A stretch of 64,000 nt of DNA from Rikenellaceae bacterium. GTDB taxonomy: Bacteria > Bacteroidota > Bacteroidia > Bacteroidales > Rikenellaceae. The notes beneath the pieces are model-generated. The model made no database searches. It was not told the DNA's origin and was given only the letters and a program-made list of their open reading frames with translations. Of the stretch, positions 27,741 through 36,913 are shown in pieces (the stretch's first letter is position 1; the number at the start of each line of letters is the position of its first letter). The stretch is from positions 56,535 through 120,534 of the forward strand of contig SUZL01000004.1 in NCBI GenBank assembly GCA_015059925.1, in the 5' to 3' direction. A program made the translations under genes and the position numbers.

Positions 27741-30008
27741 ATGCCACTCTATGCCGACATAGTCCTTCCGCTGGCGCAACCCGCCTACTGCTTCTCCGTG
27801 CCCGATGGTGCGGAGTGGGAGGCGTTGGGCGTGGGCGATGCCGTTGCGGTGCAGTTCGGACAGCGAAACATCTACACCGGCATCGTCTGGCGACTGCACA
27901 GCGAGCCGCCACACCTCAGGCGCATCAAACCCATCGGCCGCCGCCTCTACGACAGGCCGCTGCTGGATGCGAAGCAGATGCAGCTGTGGGAGTGGATGGC
28001 CGATTACTATATGTGTACGCTTGGTGAGGTTATGCGTCAGGCGCTGCCCTCGCTCATTAAGCCGCGCGGTCGCTCCGTGGAGGAGTTCTCGATGCAGGAG
28101 TTCCGCCCACGCACCGAGAAGTATATCTCGCTATGCGAAGGGTGGCGGAGCGCGGAGCGATTGCAGCAGGAGGCCTGCCGCATCGAACGTCGTGCCCCGC
28201 GCCGAAGCGCTCTCCTCTCAGTATTAGCCTCTAACAAAGATTTGACCTCTGGCGCTGGCCTTCTGCCACGCCGACTGCTCGACTGCGATGCGGCGCAGAT
28301 TGCGGCCCTCTGCAAGGGTGGCTACATCGATGTCGTGGAGCGCGAACGCACCGCCGAGCGCGATATGGATTCGCACTTCATCCTGCCCCAGCTCACCTCC
28401 GCGCAGGAGCGTGTCGTGGAGGAGATTCGCGCGAGCCGCCGCGAAGGTCGCGGCGTGCATCTGCTACGCGGAGTTACGGGCTCGGGCAAGACCGAGATAT
28501 ATATGACGCTGATGGCCGAGACGCTCTCACGCGGTGGCGATGTGCTGCTGCTTGTGCCCGAGATCGCCCTTACGGGGCAGCTCATCGAGCGACTGGAGCG
28601 CGTCTTTGGCTCGCGCGTGAGTGCCTACCACTCCAAGCTAACGATGTTGCGCCGCACGGAGACCTTCCTGCGACTGGCGCATAGCTCGGGTGGCGAATTG
28701 GTCGTCGGAGCGCGCTCGGCGCTGTTCCTGCCGCTGCGCCATCTGCAACTTGTCATCGTCGATGAGGAGCACGACTCGAGCTATAAGCAGAGCGACTCGG
28801 CTCCCCGCTATCAGGGGCGCGATACGGCTATCGTGCTGGCCTCGTTGTATGGGGCGCAGACTCTCTTGGGTAGTGCCACGCCCTCGCTCGAGAGCTATGC
28901 CAATGCCGAGTGGGGCAAGTACGGTTACTCGCTTCTGGCGGAGCGTTATGGCGATGCGCGCGAGCCGCGAATAATCATCTCGGACACGATGCGCTCGGTC
29001 AAGCGAGGCGAACGACGCACCCACTTCAACCAAGTGCTAATCAACGCCATAGGCTCGGCCCTCGAACGCGGCGAGCAGGTGATGCTGTTCCAGAATCGGC
29101 GCGGCTTCGCGCCCTACGTTCAGTGCAGCGGCTGCGGCTGGACACCGCGCTGTCCCAACTGCAACGTAACGCTCACCCACCACCGCTCGACGGAGCGTAT
29201 GGAGTGCCACTACTGCGGCCATACGGCTATCGTGCCGCGCTTTTGTCCGCAGTGCGAGACGGCCGACCTGAAGGGTATGGGCTTCGGCACGGAGCGTATC
29301 GAGGAGGCCGTTGCGACGCTCTTTCCGTCGGCTCGCGTGGCCCGATTGGACCGCGACACCTCCACTTCGGAGAGTGCCTACAACCGCATCATCCGCTCCT
29401 TCGAGTCGGGGCAGACCGATATTTTGGTCGGCACGCAGATGATAACCAAGGGTTTCGATTTTGGTCGTGTGGCTGTGGTTGGCGTTCTTAATGCCGACAA
29501 TCTGCTGCTCTCGCCCGACTTCCGCTCCTCGGAGCGCGCCTACCAGCTTATGACGCAGGTGGCGGGACGTGCGGGCCGTCGCCAGAGCGAGGGTGTGGTC
29601 ATCGTGCAGACCTCCGAGCCCGAGAACCAGACCATCGGCTTTGTGGCGCGTGGCGACTACGAGGCTATGGCGCGTGTGGAGCTTGCCGACCGCCACGCCT
29701 TCTGCTACCCGCCCTACTCCCACATCATACAGCTCACTCTGCGCGAGCGTGATCAACAGACGTTGCGCCGTGCCGCGGCCCATCTGGCCGAGCGGCTGCG
29801 CACCCGTTTCGGAGCGCGTGTGGCCGGCCCCGTAGCACCTCCGATCGACCGCATCCGAGGCGAATATATCCTGCGCCTGATGCTCAAGGTGGAGAATGGC
29901 CGCTCTCTGAAGCGTGCGCGCGAGTTGCTGCGCGAGGAGTTGCACGAGGCGGAGAAGAGTGCTGATTTCAAGCGAATTATCATTTCAATAGATGTCGATC
30001 CTCAGTGA
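27741..30008 (+). CDS. priA: Primosomal protein N' (replication restart helicase)
   Basis: RGVTGSGKTEIYM; VDEEHDSSYKQ; paired CxxC zinc motifs; GTQMITKGFDF. Confidence 0.96.
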   Translation: MPLYADIVLPLAQPAYCFSVPDGAEWEALGVGDAVAVQFGQRNIYTGIVWRLHSEPPHLRRIKPIGRRLYDRPLLDAKQMQLWEWMADYYMCTLGEVMRQALPSLIKPRGRSVEEFSMQEFRPRTEKYISLCEGWRSAERLQQEACRIERRAPRRSALLSVLASNKDLTSGAGLLPRRLLDCDAAQIAALCKGGYIDVVERERTAERDMDSHFILPQLTSAQERVVEEIRASRREGRGVHLLRGVTGSGKTEIYMTLMAETLSRGGDVLLLVPEIALTGQLIERLERVFGSRVSAYHSKLTMLRRTETFLRLAHSSGGELVVGARSALFLPLRHLQLVIVDEEHDSSYKQSDSAPRYQGRDTAIVLASLYGAQTLLGSATPSLESYANAEWGKYGYSLLAERYGDAREPRIIISDTMRSVKRGERRTHFNQVLINAIGSALERGEQVMLFQNRRGFAPYVQCSGCGWTPRCPNCNVTLTHHRSTERMECHYCGHTAIVPRFCPQCETADLKGMGFGTERIEEAVATLFPSARVARLDRDTSTSESAYNRIIRSFESGQTDILVGTQMITKGFDFGRVAVVGVLNADNLLLSPDFRSSERAYQLMTQVAGRAGRRQSEGVVIVQTSEPENQTIGFVARGDYEAMARVELADRHAFCYPPYSHIIQLTLRERDQQTLRRAAAHLAERLRTRFGARVAGPVAPPIDRIRGEYILRLMLKVENGRSLKRARELLREELHEAEKSADFKRIIISIDVDPQ

Positions 30009-30714
30009 TATAATCGCCGATGTGCGTTCGCTCGTCGTGCCTCGCTCGTGCCCCATCTGCGGCGGGCCGATGCCGCGTGGCCAGACTGTCGTCTGCACCG
30101 CCTGCGAAGCCACCGCTCCGCTCACTATGCTCTGGGAGGAGCGAGCCAATGCTATGCACGAGCGCTTCTGGGGATTGCTCCCCGTCGAGGAGGCCTCGGC
30201 GCTGCTGTGGTATGTCGAGGGCAGCCCGTGGCGCGATGCCGTTCACCGCTTCAAGTATGCGGGGCGGTGGCTCTCGGCCTACGATTTGGGACGCTGGTAT
30301 GGGGCGCTGCTCCGCGAGAGCGGGGCCTATGCCGATGTTGATGTGATTATCCCCGTGCCGCTGCATTGGCGTCGCCGACTCTGGCGCGGATATAATCAGG
30401 CGGAGTATTTGGCCGAGGGTATGGCCCGCGAGATGGGGCTCGAGGTCGATCGCCACAGCCTCTGCCGCCATCGCTACAACGCCAGCCAAACCTCGCAGAG
30501 CCACGCCGACCGCTGGGATAACGTCGAGGGAATCTTTCGTGTGAGGAATGGCAAGGCGCTGGAGAATAAGCATATACTGCTCGTCGATGATGTCTTCACG
30601 ACGGGCGCAACCATTATGTCGCTGGGCGAGACGATTCTGAGGGCCGTTCCCTCGGCCCGATTGAGCGTAGCCGTTCTGGCCACTACGCGCCGCAGCCTGC
30701 GTTTGGAGCCGTAG
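29992..30714 (+). CDS. ComF-family phosphoribosyltransferase (overlaps priA by 17 bp)
   Basis: CPICGGPM...CTAC zinc motif; IIPVPLHWRRRLWRGYNQAEYLA; HILLVDDVFTTGAT. Confidence 0.92.
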   Translation: MSILSDIIADVRSLVVPRSCPICGGPMPRGQTVVCTACEATAPLTMLWEERANAMHERFWGLLPVEEASALLWYVEGSPWRDAVHRFKYAGRWLSAYDLGRWYGALLRESGAYADVDVIIPVPLHWRRRLWRGYNQAEYLAEGMAREMGLEVDRHSLCRHRYNASQTSQSHADRWDNVEGIFRVRNGKALENKHILLVDDVFTTGATIMSLGETILRAVPSARLSVAVLATTRRSLRLEP

Positions 30715-30806
30715 CATAGCCGCCGTGCGGAGTTATTAACCGATGTTGATGGGTGGGGTGTTCATAACTTTTCCTCATTTGTATTGTCCGTTGCCCAAAA
30801 AATAGC

Positions 30807-30814
30807 TAATTTTG
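30807..30814 (+). promoter_or_regulatory. -7 box TAATTTTG upstream of dnaB
   Basis: TAnnTTTG match 37 nt before the ATG at 30851. Confidence 0.55.
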
Positions 30815-30850
30815 ACTCTCGAAACCAACAAAACCGAAAGATCCGATTTT

Positions 30851-32446
30851 ATGGCTAAAGAATATAATCAGTCGGCCACCAACCGCGCCGCCTACGATAA
30901 ACTCACCGATGCTCCCATCGTCGGCACCGTACCCCCTCAGGCTGTGGAACTTGAGGAGGCTGTGCTGGGTGCGCTGATGCTTGAGAAAGATAGCATCATC
31001 GCCGTGCAGGAGTACATCACCCCCTCGGCCTTCTACACCGAGGAGCACCGCCTGATTTTTCAGGCTATCGAGTCGCTCTCGGCCGAGCTCAAGCCCATCG
31101 ACCTCTACACCGTAACCGAGCGCCTCAAGTCGCGCCGCGAGCTGAAGAAGGTGGGTGGTGCGGCATATCTGGCGCAGCTCACGCAGAAGGTCGGATCGGC
31201 CGCCAACGTCGAGTTCCACGCCAAGATCATCGCGCAGAAGTATGTGCAGCGCGAGCTGATCCGCTCCGCTACGGAGATCCAGCGCCGCTCGTACGACGAG
31301 GATCAGGATGTGAACGATCTGATCGGCTTTGCCGAGTCGGAGATCTTCGCCGTTGCCGAGGGCCACGTCAAGCGTTCGGTGCAGCGTGCCGACGATATTC
31401 TGGACAAGGCGCTGAAGCAGATCGAGGAGGCGAGCAAGAACACCTCAGCCTTCAATGGCGTTCCGTCGGGATTTATGGCTATCGACCGCGTTACGCTGGG
31501 CTGGCAGCCGAGCGATTTGATCATCATCGCGGCACGTCCCTCGATGGGTAAGACGGCGTTCGTGCTCTCGATGGCGCGCAATATGGCTGTCGATCACGAG
31601 TCGGCCGTAGCCTTCTTCTCGCTTGAGATGTCGTCGGTGCAGCTGATGATGCGTCTGATTGTGGCCGAGACGGGATTGCCCGGCAACGATATTAAGTCGG
31701 GCCGCCTCACGCCCGAGCAGTGGCGTCATCTGGAGAGTGCCACCAAGCCGCTCGGCACGGCACCGCTGTTTATCGACGACACGCCTGCACTCTCGGTCTT
31801 CGAGTTCCGCTCGAAGGCGCGCCGCCTGAAGATCAGCAACGACATCAAGATCATCGTCATCGACTACCTGCAGCTTATGACCGGCAATCAGGATTCGCGC
31901 GGCAACCGCGAGCAGGAGGTGGCCTTCATCTCGCGTACGCTGAAGGCTATCGCCAAGGAGCTCAACGTACCGATTATCGCCCTCTCGCAGTTGAGTCGTG
32001 CGACGGAGACGCGCGGCGGCTCGAAGCGTCCGCAGCTTTCGGATCTGCGTGAGTCGGGAGCTATTGAGCAGGATGCCGACATCGTGGCCTTCATCCACCG
32101 TCCCGAGTACTACGGCATACAGACCGATGAGAACGGAATGCCGACGGCGGGTATGGCCGAGATCATCATCGCCAAGCACCGTAACGGTGCGGTGTGCGAC
32201 GTGCCCCTGCGATTCTTGAAGGATCAGGCCCGCTTTGCCGATATGGATGCCGACGAGGGCTCGACGGCAGCCGACCCGATGGGTGGCGCATATCGGGAGA
32301 TTGCCAGCAGTATGGGCGAGAGCTTTGAGTCTGCGGGCAGCGCTATGGGCGGTTTAGGCTCGTCGATGGGTGGCGAGTTCGGGCTCGACCAGGGCCCGAC
32401 GAACATTGACCGCCAGCGACCTATAACGGACGAGGTTCCGTTCTAA
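30851..32446 (+). CDS. dnaB: Replicative DNA helicase
   Basis: PPQAVELEEAVLGALML; ARPSMGKTAFVLSMA; IVIDYLQLM; LSQLSRATETR. Confidence 0.96.
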   Translation: MAKEYNQSATNRAAYDKLTDAPIVGTVPPQAVELEEAVLGALMLEKDSIIAVQEYITPSAFYTEEHRLIFQAIESLSAELKPIDLYTVTERLKSRRELKKVGGAAYLAQLTQKVGSAANVEFHAKIIAQKYVQRELIRSATEIQRRSYDEDQDVNDLIGFAESEIFAVAEGHVKRSVQRADDILDKALKQIEEASKNTSAFNGVPSGFMAIDRVTLGWQPSDLIIIAARPSMGKTAFVLSMARNMAVDHESAVAFFSLEMSSVQLMMRLIVAETGLPGNDIKSGRLTPEQWRHLESATKPLGTAPLFIDDTPALSVFEFRSKARRLKISNDIKIIVIDYLQLMTGNQDSRGNREQEVAFISRTLKAIAKELNVPIIALSQLSRATETRGGSKRPQLSDLRESGAIEQDADIVAFIHRPEYYGIQTDENGMPTAGMAEIIIAKHRNGAVCDVPLRFLKDQARFADMDADEGSTAADPMGGAYREIASSMGESFESAGSAMGGLGSSMGGEFGLDQGPTNIDRQRPITDEVPF

Positions 32447-32479
32447 ATGCAAAATGCAGAATTCAAAATTAAGAATTGA
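32447..32479. repeat. AT-rich interspersed repeat
   Basis: aaaatgcagaattcaaaattaagaattgataaa, same family as 9640-9692. Confidence 0.65.
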
Positions 32480-32482
32480 TAA

Positions 32483-34015
32483 ATGGTCATACGCACATTC
32501 ACAGGCTCTGTTACGGGCATCGCGGCCACTACCGTTACCGTCGAGGTGAGCATCACGGGTGGTGGTCTGGGGCTCTTCCTCGTGGGACTGCCCGACAATG
32601 CCGTGCGCGAGAGCGAGCAGCGCATACGCTCGGCCTTCGAGAATTCGGGCTTCCGTATGACGGCGCGTAAATGTGTGGTAAACCTCGCTCCGGCCGATCT
32701 GCGCAAGGAGGGCTCGGGCTTCGATCTGCCTATCGCGGTGGCTATCCTTGCCGCTACGGATCAGGTCGTGGCAGCACCGCTGACCGATAGCTACTTCGTG
32801 GGCGAGTTGTCGTTGGATGGCTCGGTGCGTGGCGTAAGAGGCGTGCTGCCCATCGTGGCCGAGGCCAAGGCGCAGGGCTTTCGACGGGTCTTTGTGCCGC
32901 GCGAGAATGGCGACGAGGCGGCCGTTGTCGAGGGTATCGACGTGCTGGCCGTAGAGTCCTTGCGCGAGGTGGCAGCGGCATTGTCGGGGGAGTTGGAGCT
33001 AAAGCCCGTTCGTAGTGCGCTCGAGGAGTCGATAGTCGAGCAGCCCTATGCCGACGACTTTGCCGATGTGAAGGGCCAGCAGCACGCCAAGCGTGCATTG
33101 GAGATCGCTGCCGCAGGCGGACACAACGTTATAATGATAGGCCCGCCGGGTTCGGGAAAGACGATGTTGGCACGTCGCGTGCCCTCGATTCTCCCGCCGA
33201 TGAGCCTTGAGGAGGCGCTCGAGACCACCAAGATACACTCCGTGGCGGGCAAGCTCGGCACGGCCGTAGGCCTTATGAGCCAGCGCCCGTTCCGCGCACC
33301 CCACCATATGGCCTCGCCGATGGCTCTGATCGGTGGCGGCAACTCGCCCCAACCCGGCGAGGTGTCGTTGGCGCACAATGGAGTGCTGTTTTTGGACGAG
33401 ATGCCCGAGTTCGGACACTCGGTGCTGGAGGTGCTGCGACAGCCTTTGGAGGATAAACATATCACCATCTCGCGTGTGCGTTATTCGGTCGATTACCCCT
33501 CGAACTTCACGCTCATAGCCTCGATGAACCCCTGCCCCTGCGGCTACTACAACCACCCCACGAAGGAGTGCAGTTGCTCGGCGGCGGCCGTTCGTCGTTA
33601 TGTGGGGCGTATCTCGGGGCCGCTGATGGATCGTATCGACCTGCACGTCGAGATTGTCCCCGTCAAGCGCGAGGAGTTATCGTCGGCCGAGGAGGGCGAG
33701 CGTAGCGCTGTCGTGCGCGAGCGTGTTATGCGTGCGCGAGCCATTCAGGCCGAGCGGTTTCGTGGCACGGGGATATATACCAACACGATGATGTCGTCGT
33801 CGATGTTGCGCCGTTTCTGCCCCTTGAGCGAGCCTGTGCGACGACTGCTCGATGCGGCTATGGAGCGTCTGCAACTCTCGGCCAGAGCCTACGACCGCAT
33901 CATCAAGGTGGCCCGCACGATAGCCGACTTGGCAGGTGCGGCCGAGATTGAGCCGAGCCACATCACCGAGGCGATAACCTATCGTTCGCTCGACCGCGAG
34001 AGCTGGGGGCGGTAG
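32483..34015 (+). CDS. comM: YifB/ComM-family Mg-chelatase-like AAA+ ATPase
   Basis: VEVSITGGGLGLFLVGLPDNAVRES; GPPGSGKTMLARRVPSILPP; MNPCPCGYYNHP. Confidence 0.94.
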   Translation: MVIRTFTGSVTGIAATTVTVEVSITGGGLGLFLVGLPDNAVRESEQRIRSAFENSGFRMTARKCVVNLAPADLRKEGSGFDLPIAVAILAATDQVVAAPLTDSYFVGELSLDGSVRGVRGVLPIVAEAKAQGFRRVFVPRENGDEAAVVEGIDVLAVESLREVAAALSGELELKPVRSALEESIVEQPYADDFADVKGQQHAKRALEIAAAGGHNVIMIGPPGSGKTMLARRVPSILPPMSLEEALETTKIHSVAGKLGTAVGLMSQRPFRAPHHMASPMALIGGGNSPQPGEVSLAHNGVLFLDEMPEFGHSVLEVLRQPLEDKHITISRVRYSVDYPSNFTLIASMNPCPCGYYNHPTKECSCSAAAVRRYVGRISGPLMDRIDLHVEIVPVKREELSSAEEGERSAVVRERVMRARAIQAERFRGTGIYTNTMMSSSMLRRFCPLSEPVRRLLDAAMERLQLSARAYDRIIKVARTIADLAGAAEIEPSHITEAITYRSLDRESWGR

Positions 34016-34023
34016 GAGTTTAG

Positions 34024-34060
34024 AATGCAGAATTCAAAATTCAAAATTCAAAATTGGGGG
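34024..34060. repeat. AT-rich interspersed repeat
   Basis: gaatgcagaattcaaaattcaaaattcaaaattgggg. Confidence 0.65.
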
Positions 34061-34135
34061 TTGAGGATTGGGTTTCGGGAATTAAGAATTGAATAAAAGT
34101 TTTTTAGCGAGGTGAAAGGAGTCGCCCAAAGCGAC

Positions 34136-34287
34136 GACCAAAGCCCCTGCCTGAGGCGGGGGTTGGGGGTAATCCACTATCGCGGCTTTTCACCGCCTCG
34201 GCTCGGCAAAGTCAGCAAGCTGCCTCTGCTCTCGCCTTAATGGCGGCGTTGGGTCAGAAATTGTAAATGCGGCCAACGGCCGCAAGC
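34136..34287 (+). repeat. Composite intergenic repeat, copy 2
   Basis: AAGCCCCTGCCTGAGGCGGGGGTTGGGGGT ... AGAAATTGTAAATGCGGCCAACGGCCGC. Confidence 0.75.
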
Positions 34288-34341
34288 AAGAGCTTCGACA
34301 GCACCCAGACCTTCGGACTAAAACATTAACATAGAGTATTT

Positions 34342-35448
34342 ATGAAACGAGTAATACTTTCTGGCGGCGGAACGGGCGGCCACATCTATCCTGCTGTGGC
34401 TGTTGCCGAGGCCCTGAAGCGCAAGTGGAAGGAGGAGGTCGAGATCCTCTTCGTCGGCGCCGAGGGCAAGATGGAGATGGAGAAGGTTCCCGCCTTGGGT
34501 TACAATATCGTGGGCCTGCCCATTGCGGGCCTGCAGCGACGGATGGATTGGCACAACCTGCTCGTGCCCTTCAAGGTGGTGAGCAGCGTTAGGCGTGCGC
34601 GTCGTGTGATACGCGACTTCGCGGCCGATGTGGTGGTAGGTTTTGGCGGTTATGCCTCGGCTCCTGTGCTGTGGGCAGCGCAGGGTATGGGTGTGCCGAC
34701 CATCATTCAGGAGCAGAACTCCTACGCCGGCCTTACCAACAAACTCCTCGCCCGACGTGCCCGCCGCATCTGCGTGGCGTACGAGGGTATGGAGCGATTC
34801 TTCCCTGCCGACAAGCTGACGATGACGGGCAACCCCCTGCGTGGTCGCTTCGCTGCGGTCGAGGGCAAGAGCGCCGAGGCGTTGGCGCACTATGGCCTCA
34901 GGGACGATAAGAAGACCATCTTGGTTGTGGGCGGCTCACTCGGCACCCGCACGCTGAATGAGATGATGAAGCATTGGATCACCTCTCTGGATGGCCAGCC
35001 CGAGGTGCAGGTCATCTGGCAGACGGGTAAGTTCTACGAGCGCGAGATGAAGGAGTTTCTGGCCGCGCACCCCACCGAGGGCGTTTGGCAGGGCGCCTTT
35101 ATCGAGCGTATGGACTACGCTTACGAGGTGGCCGATGTGGTGATCTCGCGTAGTGGCGCTTGCACCGTCTCGGAGCTTTGTCTGGTTGGCAAGCCGACGA
35201 TATTTGTCCCCTCGCCCAACGTGGCGGAGGATCACCAGACCAAGAATGCCCGTGCGCTGGTGGATCAGGGTGCGGCACTTATGGTGAGCGATCGTGAGGC
35301 CACCGCGAAGGGTATGCCGATGGCGTTGGAACTGCTCGGCGATGAGGCGGCACTCGCCGCCCTAAAGAAGAATATCACTCGTCTTGGCGTGAAGGATGCC
35401 GCCGAGCGCGTGGTGCGCCAGATCGAGAAAGAGTGGAGCCGATTTTAA
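34342..35448 (+). CDS. murG: Undecaprenyldiphospho-muramoylpentapeptide beta-N-acetylglucosaminyltransferase
   Basis: SGGGTGGHIYPAVAVAEAL; TGNPLR; GACTVSEL. Confidence 0.96.
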   Translation: MKRVILSGGGTGGHIYPAVAVAEALKRKWKEEVEILFVGAEGKMEMEKVPALGYNIVGLPIAGLQRRMDWHNLLVPFKVVSSVRRARRVIRDFAADVVVGFGGYASAPVLWAAQGMGVPTIIQEQNSYAGLTNKLLARRARRICVAYEGMERFFPADKLTMTGNPLRGRFAAVEGKSAEALAHYGLRDDKKTILVVGGSLGTRTLNEMMKHWITSLDGQPEVQVIWQTGKFYEREMKEFLAAHPTEGVWQGAFIERMDYAYEVADVVISRSGACTVSELCLVGKPTIFVPSPNVAEDHQTKNARALVDQGAALMVSDREATAKGMPMALELLGDEAALAALKKNITRLGVKDAAERVVRQIEKEWSRF

Positions 35449-35450
35449 TT

Positions 35451-35495
35451 AAAAATTGCAAACAAGCCTAAAATCAGCTCTTGTTATACAATTTT
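35451..35495 (+). repeat. Gene-end palindromic repeat, copy E (internally deleted)
   Basis: AAAATTGcaaACAAG cctaaaatcag CTCTTGTTatACAATTTT; directly after the murG stop. Confidence 0.7.
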
Positions 35496-35524
35496 CAGGA
35501 TTTGCATTGAATGAAACAAGCGAT

Positions 35525-36913
35525 ATGGACAAGTATTATCCCAACATATACTTTATGGGCATTGGCGGAATCGGTATGAGTGCCCTTGCCCGATACTTCT
35601 TGCACGAAGGCCGTCAGGTGGCGGGCTACGATAGAACGGAGACGCCCCTCACGCGCGCTCTCGAGGCGGAGGGTGCTACGGTCTGCTACGAGGATGGGGT
35701 GGAGATGATCCCCTCGGCCTTCCGCGACGCGGCGACTACGATGGTGGTCTATACCCCTGCCGTGCCGTCGGATCATCCGCAGATGGAGTTCTTCCGCGAT
35801 GGGGGCTTTCTGATCGAGAAGCGTTCGCAGATGTTGGGCCATCTGTCGGATGGGAAATATGTTATGGCTGTTGCGGGCACACACGGCAAGACCACCACAT
35901 CAACCCTCATAGCGTGGCTCAATCGCGCGGTGGGTGCGGGTGGCAGCGCCTTCTTGGGAGGTATCTCGAAGAATTTTAATGGCAATATGGTGCTCGGTGA
36001 GGGCACGCGCTTGGCTGTCGAGGCCGACGAGTTCGACCGCTCGTTTCTGCGCCTGAGGCCCGACGTGGCTGTCATCACATCGGTTGCTCCCGACCACCTC
36101 GACATCTACGGCACGTTCGAGGCCGTTGTGGAGGCTTTCGGGCAGTTTGCGGCGCTGATCAAGAAGGGTGGCGACCTTGTTCTCAAGCAGGGCGTGGAGA
36201 TACCACTACCTGATGGAATCGACATCTGGCGATACAGCTACGACGATCCGCAGAGCGACTTCCACGCCACGAACATAACCCTCTGCGAGGGAGGATATTA
36301 CAACTTCGATGTGGTAACGCCCTTTGGCGCGCTCACGCACCTTAGACTCGGCATCCCGGGCTGGGTGAATGTCGAGAATGCCGTTGCGGCCGTAGCCTCG
36401 GTGGTGTGCGCTGCGCGCAAGCGTGGGGAGGAGCTGGACGAGGAGCTGCTGCGCGAGGGATTGCGTAGTTTCTCGGGCGTGAAACGCCGTTTCGAGCTCT
36501 ATATCAACACCCCCCGACAGGTCTATATGGACGACTATGCCCACCACCCCGAGGAGCTGGAGGCGACGATCACATCGGCCCGCCGTATGTTCCCCGACCG
36601 CAAGCTGACGGCCGTATTCCAGCCCCACCTCTACACCCGCACGCGCGACCTCTACCGCGAGTTCGCCGCCGCGCTCTCGCACGCCGACGAGGTTGTGCTG
36701 GTGCCGATCTATCCCGCCCGTGAGGAGCCTATCGAGGGTGTCCGCTCGGAGCTTATCGGCGAGCACCTGACAGTCGGCTGGAGCGTATGCGAGCGCGAGA
36801 ATCTGGCGGCGAATTTGGCTAAGGCCCAGACCGATGTTGTGATTACGTTCGGTGCGGGAAATATCGATGTCTATTGTCAGGCTATTGCCGACGAGTTGAT
36901 GAAAAAAGCATAA
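35525..36913 (+). CDS. murC: UDP-N-acetylmuramate--L-alanine ligase
   Basis: YFMGIGGIGMSALARYF; AGTHGKTTTSTLI; DDYAHHPEEL. Upstream ORF extension is repeat copy E. Confidence 0.96.
   Translation: MDKYYPNIYFMGIGGIGMSALARYFLHEGRQVAGYDRTETPLTRALEAEGATVCYEDGVEMIPSAFRDAATTMVVYTPAVPSDHPQMEFFRDGGFLIEKRSQMLGHLSDGKYVMAVAGTHGKTTTSTLIAWLNRAVGAGGSAFLGGISKNFNGNMVLGEGTRLAVEADEFDRSFLRLRPDVAVITSVAPDHLDIYGTFEAVVEAFGQFAALIKKGGDLVLKQGVEIPLPDGIDIWRYSYDDPQSDFHATNITLCEGGYYNFDVVTPFGALTHLRLGIPGWVNVENAVAAVASVVCAARKRGEELDEELLREGLRSFSGVKRRFELYINTPRQVYMDDYAHHPEELEATITSARRMFPDRKLTAVFQPHLYTRTRDLYREFAAALSHADEVVLVPIYPAREEPIEGVRSELIGEHLTVGWSVCERENLAANLAKAQTDVVITFGAGNIDVYCQAIADELMKKA

Noticed and set aside
35456-35524. Extended N-terminus of MurC
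   Set aside because: Encoded by repeat copy E; conserved MurC starts near MDKYYPNIYFMGIGG at 35525.
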